A stretch of 64,000 bases of DNA. Origin: Datnioides undecimradiatus (lineage: Eukaryota; Chordata; Actinopteri; Lobotiformes; Datnioididae). The notes beneath the pieces are model-generated. The model saw only the letters and a program-made list of their open reading frames with translations. It made no database searches and was not told the origin of the DNA. The stretch spans positions 5,873,477 to 5,937,476 of the forward strand of contig WARS01000025.1 in NCBI GenBank assembly GCA_008933995.1, given 5' to 3'. A program made the translations under genes and the position numbers. Of this stretch, positions 26,401 through 40,700 are shown in pieces (position 1 is the stretch's first letter; each line of letters begins with the position of its first letter).

Positions 26401-29400
26401 CGCAGCGCCCGCTGGCACGGGCCGCCAAGGCGATTGCATGGCCAAGTGCGAGTGAGGCCCTTTGAAGAGTCGCTGCCAGGCCCGAGCTTACAAGTGAAGG
26501 CTGAGCATAGAGCCAGGAACTGCCGTCACAGTCCCAGTGCACACACACACACACACACACTCGCACAAGGCCTGCACTTCCTGAACCAACACAAACAAGC
26601 ACTTTCCTGTGGTTTTTCCTGGTATTTTATCTGTGCAGCATCGTTTCTGAATTGCTCCTGAGCAGCTCTGACTATTTCACAGAAAGCCGAGAGCGGCGCT
26701 TATCTGGAAAACAATGTGGCCGGCCGAGTTTTTAGAACAAAATGACGTCTTTTAATAACTGTTGATTAATCTGGGGCTGCATCAGTTGGTCAGGCCACAG
26801 AATCTTGATGGATTACGCAAACACACAAACTCAAGATGTGATGATTTTCTCTCTTCTGTTGATGCAAACTGAATATTTATAGTTTTAGAATATATAAAAG
26901 TTGTGTTTGTGGGCAGATTTGAATTTGAACGTAGTGAGCGGGCTTTGAGCTCAGAGTAGTTTTTTTTAAACAATGCACACATTCGTTGGAAATACTTGCT
27001 GGCTGCAGCTGAAAATCAACACATCATGTTGTTAAACGGCAAATCTTCCCGTTTAAGAGGCTGGAAAGAACAAAACTTTGTCATTTTTGCACGACAACTG
27101 TCTTAAAACACTCAATTCCCTTTAAGCTGATCAACTAATCACTGCAACCGATGTCACCTCCAAATCAAAGTGTGTGGAAGTATAATGGCATCTTGGGTTC
27201 ACTGAATTAGTTGAGCCCTGTTTTTTTTTTAGCCTAGATTTATATTTTGACAAACTGCCACTGTTAAAAACGTGCTGGATCAGCTGTTAGACGCTACTGT
27301 TTGCAGCGCGCGTATGGATATACAGATTAATTCCACTGGATGCTGAAGAAAGTGCAAAAATTATATTTTTCTGGAGTCATAATAAGCGTTTTTGTTCCAA
27401 ATTAGGACTAAAACGTCACAGAATGAGCTTCTAAATGCTAAAGGTTACAAAACCCTAACTAACAAACACTAAAATGTGACATTATGTAGCGATAAGGTGA
27501 AATAGCGGCGAAGTGAAGATGCCAGGCCGCCTGCAGCACCAGCAGCTCGACTGAGAGCGGCTTAATCATGGAAACGCTCAACTTTCAGAGTTCAAGTCGT
27601 CTGCTGAACTCTCAGTTTAGCCTCCGCGCGAACCCCCCGCTGCACACCCTCCATGTGACATTCAGTCCGTCAGCGTATGTCCGGCCACGGTGTCCCATTT
27701 CTGCCCCCTTCACCAGCCTGAACTCTCCCGGCAGCTGTCGCACGACGCGGCTGCATCGCTCAGGTCTTCAGCCCAGATATTAACCAATTTGCTTTAATCC
27801 TGTGCCACTTAAGATAAAAGCCACAGGGGAGCGGTATTGACCTGTGCAGGATTACATCGATCAATATCTTATTTCCATTCGTTTTACTGTCACTGGGAGG
27901 ACGCGTAGTGAACACAGGGTCGAGAGAAACGTGACCCAGTTGATTAAAGTTTACCATCGTGTTCATACCGCACAGAGGTTTCAGAAGAAGACATGAGAAG
28001 GACAAGAAGAAGAAGAGATGACGAGCAAGATGACAGAGAAGAAGAGGCAGAAAAGGAAGAAGACACAAGAAGATACGAGAGAAATAAGAGACGAAGAGAA
28101 GAAGAAAAAGATGAAGACACAAGAAGAAGAAGACGACAAAAACACCAGAAGAAGAGGGAACAGAAGAATAAAAACAGTAGAAGAGTCCAGAAGAAGTCTG
28201 GATGGTGAAATAAGAATATCCCACATTACAGTCGCCACATTTCAAGCACAACGTGTGTAACAGTGGCTAAACTCAGATCAAAGGGCTGAAACGCTGCGCG
28301 GACTCACGGGGAAAGGCTCCTGCCAGCTGGCTCCCACTATGGAGGGTCTGATGATGGCGATGTTGAGCTTGTCCTGCTCCTGCTGCACCACGAACTCGGC
28401 CAGGGCTTTGGTGTAGGTGTACGTGTTGGGCCTGTCGCCGATGAGCCGCGGCGTGATGTCGCGCACGATGCCGTCGTCCATCCACCTGAAGACAGACGTG
28501 AAGGGCTCAGATGGAGAAACGCTCTATACCCACCGGTGTATTACCATGATTAATACGGCGTAAGAGGTATAAACACTGATAGCATGAGATGGATTTAAGT
28601 TTTATTATAATAAATGGAATATAAATAATAAATAAACGTTCTAAATGTTAAGAAAACTCTGATATTTAAGATCGGAGAGTTGTTTTTAATTTAACTGGCA
28701 GTCTTTAAGCACGCAGCAGGAAATCCAGCCACCGCCGAGCGCCACGCTGGAGCAATGCATTACTTTCTGACTGCGGCCCATTAAGGCGTCATTAATGCAG
28801 CGAGTTCCAGGGCCGGGTTTAGACTGATAATGAGACTGAATCGCTGTCTCGTTTCAATTAATTCATTATTTCCCCCCCCTCCCTCCCTTAATGATTCGCT
28901 TTAAGCCAGTAAACAAACCGGAGGACGCGTTCGGTGATTTGCGGCCGCGGTGCAGCTGCGCATCGAACTTGGTAACCGACGGAAACGCGTCACTGAAAAT
29001 GTCAAGAGTCGAGGTTGTGATCGAAAAAATCTGCTGAGCTGAACAAATCAGGACACTTTGAGCTGCAGCTCTTTCATGGCTCATTATATTTACACAACAT
29101 TAAGTACTGATGTGTGTTTCAGCATCTTTTGTTTATTATTTATTTTATTGAAAAAAACTATTTCCTGCATATTTAAAGCTACAGTTATGGCATTGTGTAA
29201 CAGTCGTCGCTCTAGGATCTCATCTATCATTATGTATTGTTACGTGTCGTTGTATATACTGTCTTAAAGGCCGCTAGAGCACTAAATGTGGATTAATCCG
29301 CCGCTGAAAATAGTCCCCACCAAAAGCAAGAACCTGGATTCAGCCCGGCTGTTCAGCGGTGTCTGCAACACTCATCAGCCCTCTGTAGATGGGCCTCCTT

Positions 29401-32400
29401 TCTGAGTACGTTCTGGTGCATCAAATCGCGGGACACATAAACCGGCCGCTCGTCCACTCACTCAAGAGATTCGATGAGTTTCCTGGGCTCGACCGGCGGC
29501 GGGTAGATGACCTCGTCGATGTGCTTGCGGTTGCAGTTTGCATAGGCGGTGGAGATGTGAATGAAGGCCTCGAGGTGGTGCATCTGCTTGGCCAGGCTGA
29601 GGAGCTGCTGCGTGGCTATCACGTTCAGCTGCAGGGCGTGTCTGCAGGAGAGAAGGGAGATATACTGTCAAACAGAGTGTGTGTGTGGGCTTGAGATTAA
29701 GTGTGTGTGTGTGTGTGTGTGTAGGGAAAAGGCCCGTTAATATCTCTGTAGGAGCATTTGCATGCGAGAACATTTGTGTTTGCCGACTCCTGGGTGATCC
29801 ATTCAAATGAGAGTCTGCAGACTGGCAGGAAACACAATTACAAGCGGGAGCAGAGCGACACGACAGGATGGGGCGACATGAAACCCAACAGGAGGGAGGG
29901 AGGGAGGACAAGACAGAGCGAGGAGCGGGGGGGCAAACATCTGCTCTCCTTACAAATGTGTTAGTCTCATCATTACTTTCACTCAGCTCATGCGACCGCT
30001 CGTCTAATCGTGAGGACTTCAGCAAACACTTGCGCGGCTCGACGGAGAGTGCGCTCCACTGGGGCTGCACAGCTCACACCTCCGATCCTGAGGTACAGAT
30101 CTGTTGCTCCTCCCGCCGTGTCTCGCAAAGCTGCACGCTGCTCGAGTTGTCGAGCTATCTGAGGCCGGTCTGTGTGTTTGCAGCGTCAAACCGAGCGTTC
30201 CTAACTTCTCTGTAAATTGGACAAGAGTGCATTACACCACGCGAGGTGGTGAGGCGCGCGCACGCAGAGGGGGCAGAGATAAAAACAAATCGAGGAAAGA
30301 AAAAGCCTCAGAGGAAGAGCGAGGGGAACCGCAACGGCGCTGCAACTAATGATAATGACGATTCAGAGAATGTCATCCTATATTATGAGAGGTGGTTTGC
30401 ATCCATCTGTTTGACATGATAAACACACCCTGAGCACATCGTCGGACACCTCTCCCCCACAGATTCTGCAGTGAATCTACAATCTGTTGATTGAGTAATT
30501 GATTATTTGTCTTAGCCAATGAGTCAAAACAAAGAAAACCCCTGAAGAGGAAGCCTTTTGACCATTTCGTCCTGAATCCTGCAGCTCAAAGCTCCCGTGG
30601 GCCACAAACCAACCTTCGCTCCATCTCTTGGTGAAGCTCAGCGCTCGGCCGTGGATCCGTGTCCACTGAGCCCGAGGCGACGGTGGGAAAGACTGAGGGT
30701 CGGCTCAAACAGACACTGCCAGATAAGTGTGTGGGTGGTGTGTATAAAAGCAAGAGGGATGGCTGTGTGTGTGTGGGGGTGGTGGGCGGCGGGTCCACCG
30801 GCATGAATCAGCTGCAGTCAGGTGGTGCCAGCTTGTTAGTGGCAGCAGAGATACATATGAGAGAAGCGGCGGCAGTTGCGCCGGGGACGGAGGGAGGAGG
30901 CCGGTGTTGGTGGTTATTAGAGGACGAGCTCAGCGTGTGGGCGCGGCGTCTTCCCACCCCCCCTCTGGGACCATATGCGGGGCGTCACGCCAAGAGGGCA
31001 GCCGGGAAAAGATGGACGCTCTGCGGTGCGCCCTTCCTGCATCTGACTCACCACCCATCTGCTTCTGCTGCTCTCGCTCGGACGTGAAACCCAGAGAACT
31101 GCGGCGTAAAACGCCCGCGGATCGTTTTAAAACGACTCAGACATTTTTGCAGTTTTGACCATCACGTCTCACGACGACGTCGCCCTCACTTTGTGGGAAC
31201 ACTGACTTTTGATTAACGCTTCATTTAATGCTCTTGTTTACAGAATGGATCTGAGTGGCCCTGAGAAGATTGACGAGCTCATAAATACAACAAACAACTG
31301 AAAAACATAAATTTGCCACATAAAATTGCTTTATTGGTCCAGACTCTCATCTCTGCTCTAGTATTTCCTTTTCGGGCCAGACACAAGCCTGACTTTAAGG
31401 GTTTCTGCAAGAAAAAGAACATTTTTCAGATTTTTTATATATAAAACTGAACAAGGGATAAAAAAAAAAAATCAAAAGTGATAATATGAACTACAGCTAT
31501 TTATTTAATTTATGATTGTGATGCTGATCATCAATTTAAATCATTTCATGCTTCATCAGTACTCCCCACTGTACATAACAATAACTCCTAATGACATAAT
31601 TAATTCAATTAATGTGACCTGGACCTGGAGAAGTGGGAGAAAGTGAATGAGTGCATCAACCGATTAGGAATTATTAAATCAAGATATTTGCAAGAGCCGC
31701 AGGTTTTTGCTCCGTCTGCAACGATTAATCGATTATTGGATCTGTAAAACGGCACCTGATAATCTTGAACGCTCCCCAGTTCAAGTGTCTGCTGTTTATT
31801 GTCCGATATGATCAACAGTGAGATTCATCAGTAATACAAAATAACTCTTCTCCTCTAAATAAGTTTGGCAAACCTCCGATGTTGTGACTGCAGATGGAAG
31901 TTACGGTCAAAACCAAACAAACAGGAATCATCCTTGAAGTGTGGATAAAGAGCTGCAGAGGATAACGACCGGCTGAGGTGTCAGCAAGGAAAGGATTTAT
32001 GCCCCCGCGCTGCTTACAAGGCTGCCGGCCGCTGCGCAAGAGTAATGAGTCAGAGGGATGACGGAGACGAGGAGGGGAGAGAGACGGAGCGAGCACGCAG
32101 GTGAAAGCTGGATGAAGAACATAAAAGAAGGAGAGGTGAAGGTCTCAAAGAGGGTGAGGCAGCAGAGGGGGAGACAGGAGAGTTGGCCAGGCCAAGACAG
32201 AGACGCAGGGAGAGGGATGGAGATGTAGGGGCAGATCAATATAAAGCTGTGTGGAGAGCAGTGCAGCAGCCTTATCCTTAACTGAGCCATCACTCAAACC
32301 GAACAGGTGTCCCCGCCTCCGAAGCACACATCCAGGGCCGCCCGACGCCACCTCAGACATGACTAATCTAACGCCGCGCGCATGCACACACACACACGAG

Positions 32401-34704
32401 GGAGTCGCGCCGAGCACAGGAGCGAGACGTGGCGCACACCGAGACAAAGTCAGTGTAACTTACCGTAGGTTAGATCACACAGAAAAGGCGTCACATGCAC
32501 CGATTCTATGTTGTCCTGTTTCAGGTACACACACACATTAACCCATTTAATGAAAACGGGCTGATATTGTGCAACGAGCAGCGTGACGTAGCTCTCTTCC
32601 TGCTGCAGGACGGTTGACGTTGTTTTTAGAGCTCCTTTCAATGTTTTATTGAATATCCAGCGCGGCCCTTCACACTCACAGTTGGTTGTAATTTAATTGT
32701 TTATTTGTAATTAATAAAGGGGCAAGGAAAAGTCTGCAAATATTCATATTTTCCTGAAACAGTCAGGAAAAACCGTTTTCGGCTCTGTGACGCTGATTTC
32801 CAGCTGATCTTGACGTGGTTTTAATTATTTTTTTTGAAAAGGAGGAGGATTCACAGCGATGGAAAACCAGTGAATGGCATCAGAAACAAACTTAAAATCA
32901 CCAAATTTGGATATCTGTGGTTTTCACTGAACAGGAAGAGCATTAAAAGTTGTGAAATGCAACCTAGCGGAGAAAGTAAGAACAGTAACTGTGTTTTCAA
33001 TGCAGTTGCATAGAACTGAAATGCTTAAAATACCTTGTATTTGTACCTAAGTGTGGTATTTGAGTAAATGTATGTGATCATGTACTTAAAGCCTCAGTGA
33101 AGTTCAGGAGGTGGCTTCATGCTGACTCAATACTTTGTTAGTGTAAATTCATTTAACCTAGCTTTGCTTAAGACCTGCTGTTCAGTTGGGGATGGTCGTT
33201 ATAATTGATTATATTTAATATAACAACAGGTCAACAGCAGACGTCCTTGAGGAGACACGGACCTCAATGCACAGCGAGTTCAGCGCTACATTAATGAAAC
33301 CTTACTGTGGACTGATCAGCTGGAGCAGAAGCACATCGTCCGCAGAGGAAAACAGAAATAACTGGGTCACCATTGTGTATATTTATATATTTGTAATGCA
33401 CCGTCCACGCACCAGGATCCAATAACTGCGCAGTGGCCTGAAGCTGCAGCAGCTGAGTGATGCCAGGCCGGACCAGCATCCACACTGTCAGTCCTCACAG
33501 GCCACACAGGAACTGTTCTGCTGAACGAAGCGCAGTCATCATCCTGTGGATTCAGTACGACCTGTGTGCGCTGCAGCTCCACAAACAAAGACGGAACCGC
33601 TGTCACGCTGAAGTGGGTGACTTCACGTTTTTACAAACTGTTGATTTCGCCACACCCTACTTCCTCTTGGAGCTTACAGTCAGTCGGCTCAGTGACGTCT
33701 CACAACAGGAAGTTCCCGGCGACGCGGAACAACTTTACCCGACGACAACGAGATGTTGTGTATGTAAATCAGTTGGTTCAGTTGGGGGGGGGTTGTGTCA
33801 ATGCATTAAACTCGGGGGATGTGTTTCTCACTTGAGCGGCTCGTCGAAGCGGATGGTGGCGGCGCAGTGGAAGACGACGTTGATGCAGCCGGTGAGCTTC
33901 TCCGCGTCCTCCGGGCTGATGGCCAGGCCGGGCTGCATCAGCTCGCTGCTGATGGGGATGAGCTTCTGGTGGAAGTCCGGGTTGTCCTCGCGCACTCGGT
34001 CGAAAAGCTGCCAGACAGGGAGACACAGAAAGATGAGTTCACGTGGCAACTTAGTCGACAGCAGCGTTCAAGCAACGCGGCACAATAAATAGAGCGACCG
34101 GCTTAAATGCCACTTATAAGTATGCCGGTGCTGCACAGGAGCTGGAGGGCAGATCAGCTGCATGGACTGACTCAAGTGTCGACAGCCAAACACTAAAATA
34201 GCATGAGAAGGAATGCAAATGATCTCAAGTCAGCAAAGACGGCAAATGTGCTACTTTGCATAAAGCTAAAGATAAAATTAACAGTATTCATGTAATTTTG
34301 GTTATTTGTCACTTGATAGTCTGTATTATTCATAGATAGGCTGACTGATTTCTAGAAAAGGTATGGTACGAGGATCGCCAATCACAACACGTACGTTTTG
34401 TATCACAGCTCAGGAAAAGAAGAGCCTCACAGCAAAGACGAACAGTCAATAAAATGACCTCCAAGTCCTCATTGGAGACGACTTTGGCTAATTATTGGCC
34501 TGATTATTCAACTACAAAGGAAATGTGACTGTGTCAATATTTGCACGGTTATATGGAGGGTTACTGTGACCCTCTGAGGGCGTGACGCAGGGGTTGGGTT
34601 ACACATGAAGTACAAACAAAGCGTTTCTGCTGCGGACCACTGAGTTGTGTTTGTCAGTGCTGTGAGTCAGAACCAGGCGTGTCCCTTGATGAATGTTCAA
34701 CGGT

Positions 34705-34739
<35 letters not shown>

Positions 34740-37700
34740 AAATGCGCTCCCTGCTGCGTGTGTGTAACACTATCAGTGCTGTTCATACCAGACATACATC
34801 CAGTGATGGAAGCTGGAGCATTCGCCTCTCTGGGGGAAAAGCCATGCACATCATTAAAACTACAGCAAACTGCAGGGCTGCAACAATGATTGCTTTTCCA
34901 GTTAGACCGAGTTTTGCACTGCTGGTCACAGAAAACCAGCAAAAATATTCAGTTTACAATGCTCACTATGTTCGAGAAGCCTGAGGCAGCGAACGTCTGG
35001 CATCTGTTTTGCTGAAAACCAGCGACAAATGAGCAACTGATGACAAAAACTGTTGCGACGAGTCGTTTCAGCGGTAGCGAAGATGTCGACCCCTCAGGGT
35101 CGAAAACTGAAGAGGACGAGTGTGTTGGCGCACTACATATTTTACACAACGCACCACATGCAGAGCTACACAAAGCCCCGATTGTGTGACGTTATTCCAC
35201 CTGTTTACGCTGCCGTTTGCTCACTGAGGGCTGTGGACGACATTCCACCATGGAGGAGGAGGGGTGCGGTGATCTCCCAGCTCGTGTCTCACACAGCCCT
35301 TTGCTGCCCGACACCCTCGTGCACCCTGCAGAGCGCTGAGAACTGAATCCGCGTCCCCCTTTGCAGGACTGTGCATGAAACCACGGGAGACACTAGCCAC
35401 AGGCGGCAGACAAAGTCAGTCAGATGTCACACTGCGTCATGCGTGTCCCTGCAGTCCCAATCAGGAGTCGGAAGGGGTAGCGCCGCTCCTGTCGCCAACA
35501 TGGCTGACATTTCTGGCAGTGTGGCAGCTGTGCACAAAGCCGTGTTACAGACGGACACCAAGAGATGGCATGACAAGAAGAGAAAAGAGGGGGAGTGAGG
35601 GAGGGGGAAGGGATTGGCATCAAAGTGCGTGCTCTCTCTCTCTCTGTGTTATGAAATTCGCCGCTCTGTGTGTATGCGTGCGTCAGCTGTCCCGGTAAGC
35701 GGAGCACTCTCGTTGAAGAGGACAGATGTTGAATTAAACAGCTTCAAACAGATGTTTATATTCATGTTCTGCATCCCCGTCCGTCTTCTGCTTCGTAACG
35801 CTGTCCCCGTCTTTGCCAGATACCCCACGCTGCCCATATTAGTCCTGATGTACAGTATGCAATGTCATAACATAACACAGAACTATTCCCAACTGAGGGA
35901 GAAGGATGCACGCGGTATTTTCTGCATGACAGTGTAGTGCTGCTGTCATTATGTAATGCAAAAATAATAGTGCCCCCCTCCCCCCCACCACCACCTCTGC
36001 TGTAGGCCAAACAGCTGTCAGGAGCAGAGACCTACAGTCTGCAGAGAGTGGCAGCAAAAGAAGAGATTCAGCGTGCAGCCTCCTCACAAGAATCTTTCCA
36101 AAAATACCAAAGTGGCGTGTGTTTAACTGCACAAACTGTTCCCCCTGCGCTGCGTGATTCACAGAGCCGTTGATGTCATGTAATGACCTCGGCTCAACTT
36201 CCTCTTGAGGGTGTGTAGCTTGGCAACGACAACAAACCGCCCGGTTACTGGCAGCCGACCATCAACCACAAGCCGCTGCGGGCGAGACGGGGAGATTTTT
36301 AGGAAAGTTTACCCTGACAACAAACCTAAACTCCTCTGATGGCCCCGGTGGGTACGTACCCTGTCACATACCGTACCTGTCGAGGTTCAGGGGGATGACT
36401 TGATAACCCCTCACCAGTCTTGAAACTTAAAAAATACTGTTTTATACAAATGCTGCTCGGAGAAACATTCAGTGCCACACGTGGTTTATGCGACTGTCAC
36501 TGGTGAGGTTTGACCGCTACTGAGACAAAAACCACTTGAGCAGCCGAACGCCAGAAATGGTCCAAAGAGACGCTCCTACACCACAATATGTTGTTTCATT
36601 AAAGGTTTTGGCAAACGACTTACTTTTGTTATTACTACAATCACAACAAGGATACAATCTGATTTATATCAAGAAAATGTGGCCACGTCAAGTCTCGATC
36701 TGATATCGGCCTGCAAAATCCTGCCCGACAGTGCAAACGAGGAGGCCCGCAGTAATTAAATGAGTTTGTGAAGTTCAGGTTTGATGTGTAAAAGTTAAAA
36801 AGCTCTCTGTTAAACACAGGAAATGTCACAGTTTCAAATCTACTCCATTATAATGAGTGAATGTCCTCTTGTTCTCCTTATCTCCAGCAAAAATCAAATA
36901 ACCATGAAGGGCGCCGTGTGACGGGTTGTTTTGCAGTGATATGGAAGGCGTTTAAAGCATGCTTGTCACACGCCAAGATGAGCAGAGCACGTTTGCGATG
37001 GTTTTATTATATTATACCATATATACCATTATTATTTTATACAATTTCATTCATTTATGACTTGCACATGAACTTCCGTGCCCTAACGAAGCTTCACAGG
37101 CCTGAAAATGACAGACATCTGTTTAATGCCGTCGCTGTACGTGGGTTGATTAAGACGAAACCCAGATTTTAGCGTGCACTCTGACTCTACGACACATTGC
37201 CGACCTGAAAATAGCAGCATGAGTATCTTTAAAGCATTACTCAGCTGAAGATGATACTTGTGGTGCACCCCCCGAGTCCAAGTTCGATTCTAGAAAAACC
37301 CAGAAGGGAGACAGAGCGTCAGGGTCAGGGGGGGTGAACGAGGTCGTGGAGTGTGGGCTTCAGAGCGCTCTTTGTTATGGGCACAGCCGGAGAATGGCAT
37401 TGTGGGATTGTGGCGTTTTATAAAAAGAAAAAAAAAAAAAAAAAAGGCTCTTTTCTCGTGCCAGCCTTCCACCGCTCGCATTTACCATCACACCCCTCTC
37501 CGACCCACGAGCATCAACGAGCCAACTGCCTTGTACAAGACAACAATGGTCCACCAGTTTGCGTTTCCCCTCCCGGGGTGGAACATCATCACCGCCATCA
37601 CTGGCCACAAGTGTATTAGCAGTGCATCTTGCGGTCGGTCAAACAAAGTCATGGCCTCGACCAAGCAGCATTCAAGGTCTTGTGCAAAGTGGGTTCTGTG

Positions 37701-40700
37701 AATGGTTTTTCCTTTGTCAACTGGCAGAGGTGGCTCATACATGCGGCGCTTCCTCTGCACTGGGCACTGCCATTTTTAATACCCCGAGGGCAATAAATCT
37801 TCCATCAAGAGTGCTTGGAGCGGCCGCTCTGCGGACTTTCACAGAAACCCAACACTAATGGCACTTTCCTTTCAGCCCAGCAACCCGAGATGCCATTCAA
37901 ACAGCCTCTCCTCTCGCTAACTGCCCTTTAACTGGGCTCCACTCTTTTCACAGCCCCCTTCTCACAGACCTTTCCCCCAGAGCTAAAAAGGGATGACGGA
38001 GAGAAAAAGGGCAAGAAAAAAAAAAAAAAGCAGAGAGGAGGCACAAAAAGTGGCGAGGAAAGGGACGGGAAAGTAGTTTCCCTCGCCGCATTGTCCGAAA
38101 AGTTTATTGTTTAAAAATGTCAACGCTGCTGAGAGTTTTGGACGGGGTCCACATGCGTGAGTCGAGGGGTCACAGAAGACAGTGTGAAGCAGAGCTAATG
38201 ATGTCCATGCCCTTTACACATTCAGAGGTGTAACTGTGCAGGTCACAGCTGCAGACTCAAACAATCAATCCAGCAAAATGACTGCAGATGAATCCACAAG
38301 ACGACAAGTTTGCTGTTTTTCATGGGTTCAATATCATTTTAAACTGAATCTTTGGGTTTTTAAAGATGGTCGAACAAAACAAGTGGCTGCATGGAGGCTG
38401 TTGTTCCGTCCTGCTCGTAATACCCTGCAGCTGGCAAACGCAAACTAGTCCCTTTCAAGTGTACGTCGGACTTCAAGCGGTCATCAGCAGTGAAGAAGTT
38501 CAGCAGTTCAAGAAGTCCTGTTTCAAAAAGGTTCAGAAGACATGACATTGACTTGCTGCATTCACATCCTGGAGATTTACCCAAACTCTAACCTTAAACC
38601 AAATGCTCACCCCAGAATTCATTGGTTTACATTACTGGTCTCGCTTGTTGTCCCCAAAACAAAGGTGAATGTCCATGATGTGACTGTCTAAGCAGATCTA
38701 TTCCCGTAATATGACTAATGCCTGGTGCTGGGGTTCAACATCTCGCCTGAAGGCTTTGACACGTTGACAGGACGAGCTCGGGATTGAACCGCCGACCCTG
38801 TGATCACCGGACAACCCCAAGTTCGTTTGTCCTCCTTTTGTTCCTGGGTACCACTCTGTCTGCGCCACCGCTGGTTATTTATTTGTTCAGTAAACCGGAC
38901 GCCACCAATCGGAGACGAACAAGCTGGAAAATTTACTGTAGCTGGTGAAAGTCTGCCAAACTGACAGAAACAATTAACGGCTGCACCCTCAGCGACGACC
39001 TCCATTTCCTGACATGCACTGTCCAAATTAGTCCAATGATGGGCTGTGAGCGAGATCACCGACAAAAGGAGTTTTTCCAAAATGCCTTTTCTAAAAACTC
39101 CAGCGACTCCACCAGCACTGCCGACAGTGGGCAATTAGCACCAAGCGCTCGTACACGTTGGCGGGCGTGGGCAGTCATTATTGCTCAGATACCACCATGG
39201 TTCTCCTTCTCATCTGACAGACAAGGCCCCATACTAAAGATAACGGGCTCAGGCCTAGGGAGGTGACAGAAATGTGAGTCTCATGGGAAGCTGTGACGAA
39301 GGACAGACACGACCAACCCCTGTGGCTGTCAGCATATTAAGGAGGAAAAGGTTTCATCTGAGCTCCTCTTCACCTCGTCTTCCACCCGTCCCTGTCTGAG
39401 TGTCCCAGTGGCATGAAAACAGATTTAACCGGCACATGTCGCTACACATTTCAACAGCTCCCGGGCTAGATTCTGCCAAACTGTCAGACTTGAAGTGGAA
39501 ACTACGTCTGCTGCATCGTTTCAGGAATAAGGAGTCTGCCTTTTGAAAAACCTCTGAGTAATGTCGGGTGAAAAGCGTCAATTAAAGCACACAATGTGAT
39601 ATGCACTGGGGACTAAGTGTTCTGGTTTGTTTTGAGGTAAGCGTCATCTGCAAACAGTGTTACGCGGCGGCCCGACTGCATCTCTTTACTCAACTCTTTC
39701 CTTCTCATGGCTTTTAAGCGCTTAGGGGAGTGATCAAGGGTTGGGGTGAGCAGCTTGTCACTGCAAACTAATGAAAATGGAGGGCTCTGGGCCATCGTTG
39801 TACACAACTCAATTGAAAAGATCAATATGAGCAGAGTAATAAGGTTTACAGCGACAGCAAATGCAGAGTTTCTGGGCTCGGCGCTCTGTACGCTGGTGGC
39901 GTCGCATTCCAGTCTTTCAGACGGTGACCTGATGCTGCACCGAGGAGTATTTTATTACCTTCTGAGACAGAAATCAGACTGAGTTTATGATGTGTGCTGC
40001 AGGCCTTTGTGTCCCCATTAAATACCATGAGGATTTAGCTGGGATTGAAAGGTGAGATCGGCCATTTGTTTCTTTGAGCTTGATGCTGAGACAGCCAGCC
40101 TGGGTCTTCTGAGAAAGGTCCAAGACACCTCTCAAGTCCTCCTGGGCAAGTCTAAAGTCTTCCAGGTCCGAAATGCAGAACACGAAATGACGGCTACTTT
40201 CCTTAAAATGCAGCAGGGTTTAGATGTTTTGCAGCGTTCCAGCTGTCAGCCAGCTTTTAATCTGAATCATCTACAGGAAGTGTTGTGTTGACATTGAGGG
40301 CAGCGTAACATCAATCAGGGGAAACCAAAAAGTGGAAGTAACAGGTGGATGGAGCAGGCATTTCTGTTTAAATAAAACAGGAACTATGACAAAAACAATC
40401 GGTGAGTGACTCTTGCTGTGTGAAAGCACAACTTTACTTTGAATACACTGATATCTTTTTACCACGTCTTTATTATCAACTCATTTATTATTTATTTGGT
40501 CGGAGGAGACGCGTCTATTATTTAAATATCAGCCTTTAAAGTGAGATTTTGCAGTGGCCATCCATCAGTGTTTGGCAACGCCTACCTGAAACCATCTATT
40601 CAACTTTTCTTGTGTCTGGGACTTTACCAGGATCCAGGTTTAAGTTGAATTTTTGTAGCTTTATGTTCAAGTTTAATGTCAAGACACTTTGGTTTTTGCG

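Larger units (their letters stand above)
25870..28307 (-). other. far2: far2 intron 4 (2.4 kb)
   Basis: Contains a (CA)10 microsatellite at 26540-26559, a palindromic-end fish repeat copy at 27010-27150 and a long polypurine tract at 27979-28203. No coding exon was recognised. Confidence 0.65.
29642..33831 (-). other. far2: far2 intron 2 (4.2 kb)
   Basis: Contains a (GT)11 microsatellite at 29701-29722 and a palindromic-end fish repeat copy at about 30336-30545. A short fragment of the same element ('ctgcaacgattaatcgattattgg' region) lies at 31716-31739. No coding exon was seen. Long open frames near 29462-30070 and 33457-34092 are antisense or out-of-frame shadows of far2 exons. Confidence 0.65.

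Noticed and set aside
27993..28260. Open frames rich in Arg, Glu and Lys
   Set aside because: Product of the polypurine tract; it looks like a nuclear charged protein only because of composition.
29462..30070. 202-codon minus-strand open frame
   Set aside because: It crosses far2 exon 3 in the wrong frame and extends into intron; the true frame ends at the GA|GTGAGT donor.
33457..34092. 211-codon plus-strand open frame
   Set aside because: It runs antisense across far2 exon 2, whose minus-strand frame is conserved; this is a shadow of a GC-rich exon.
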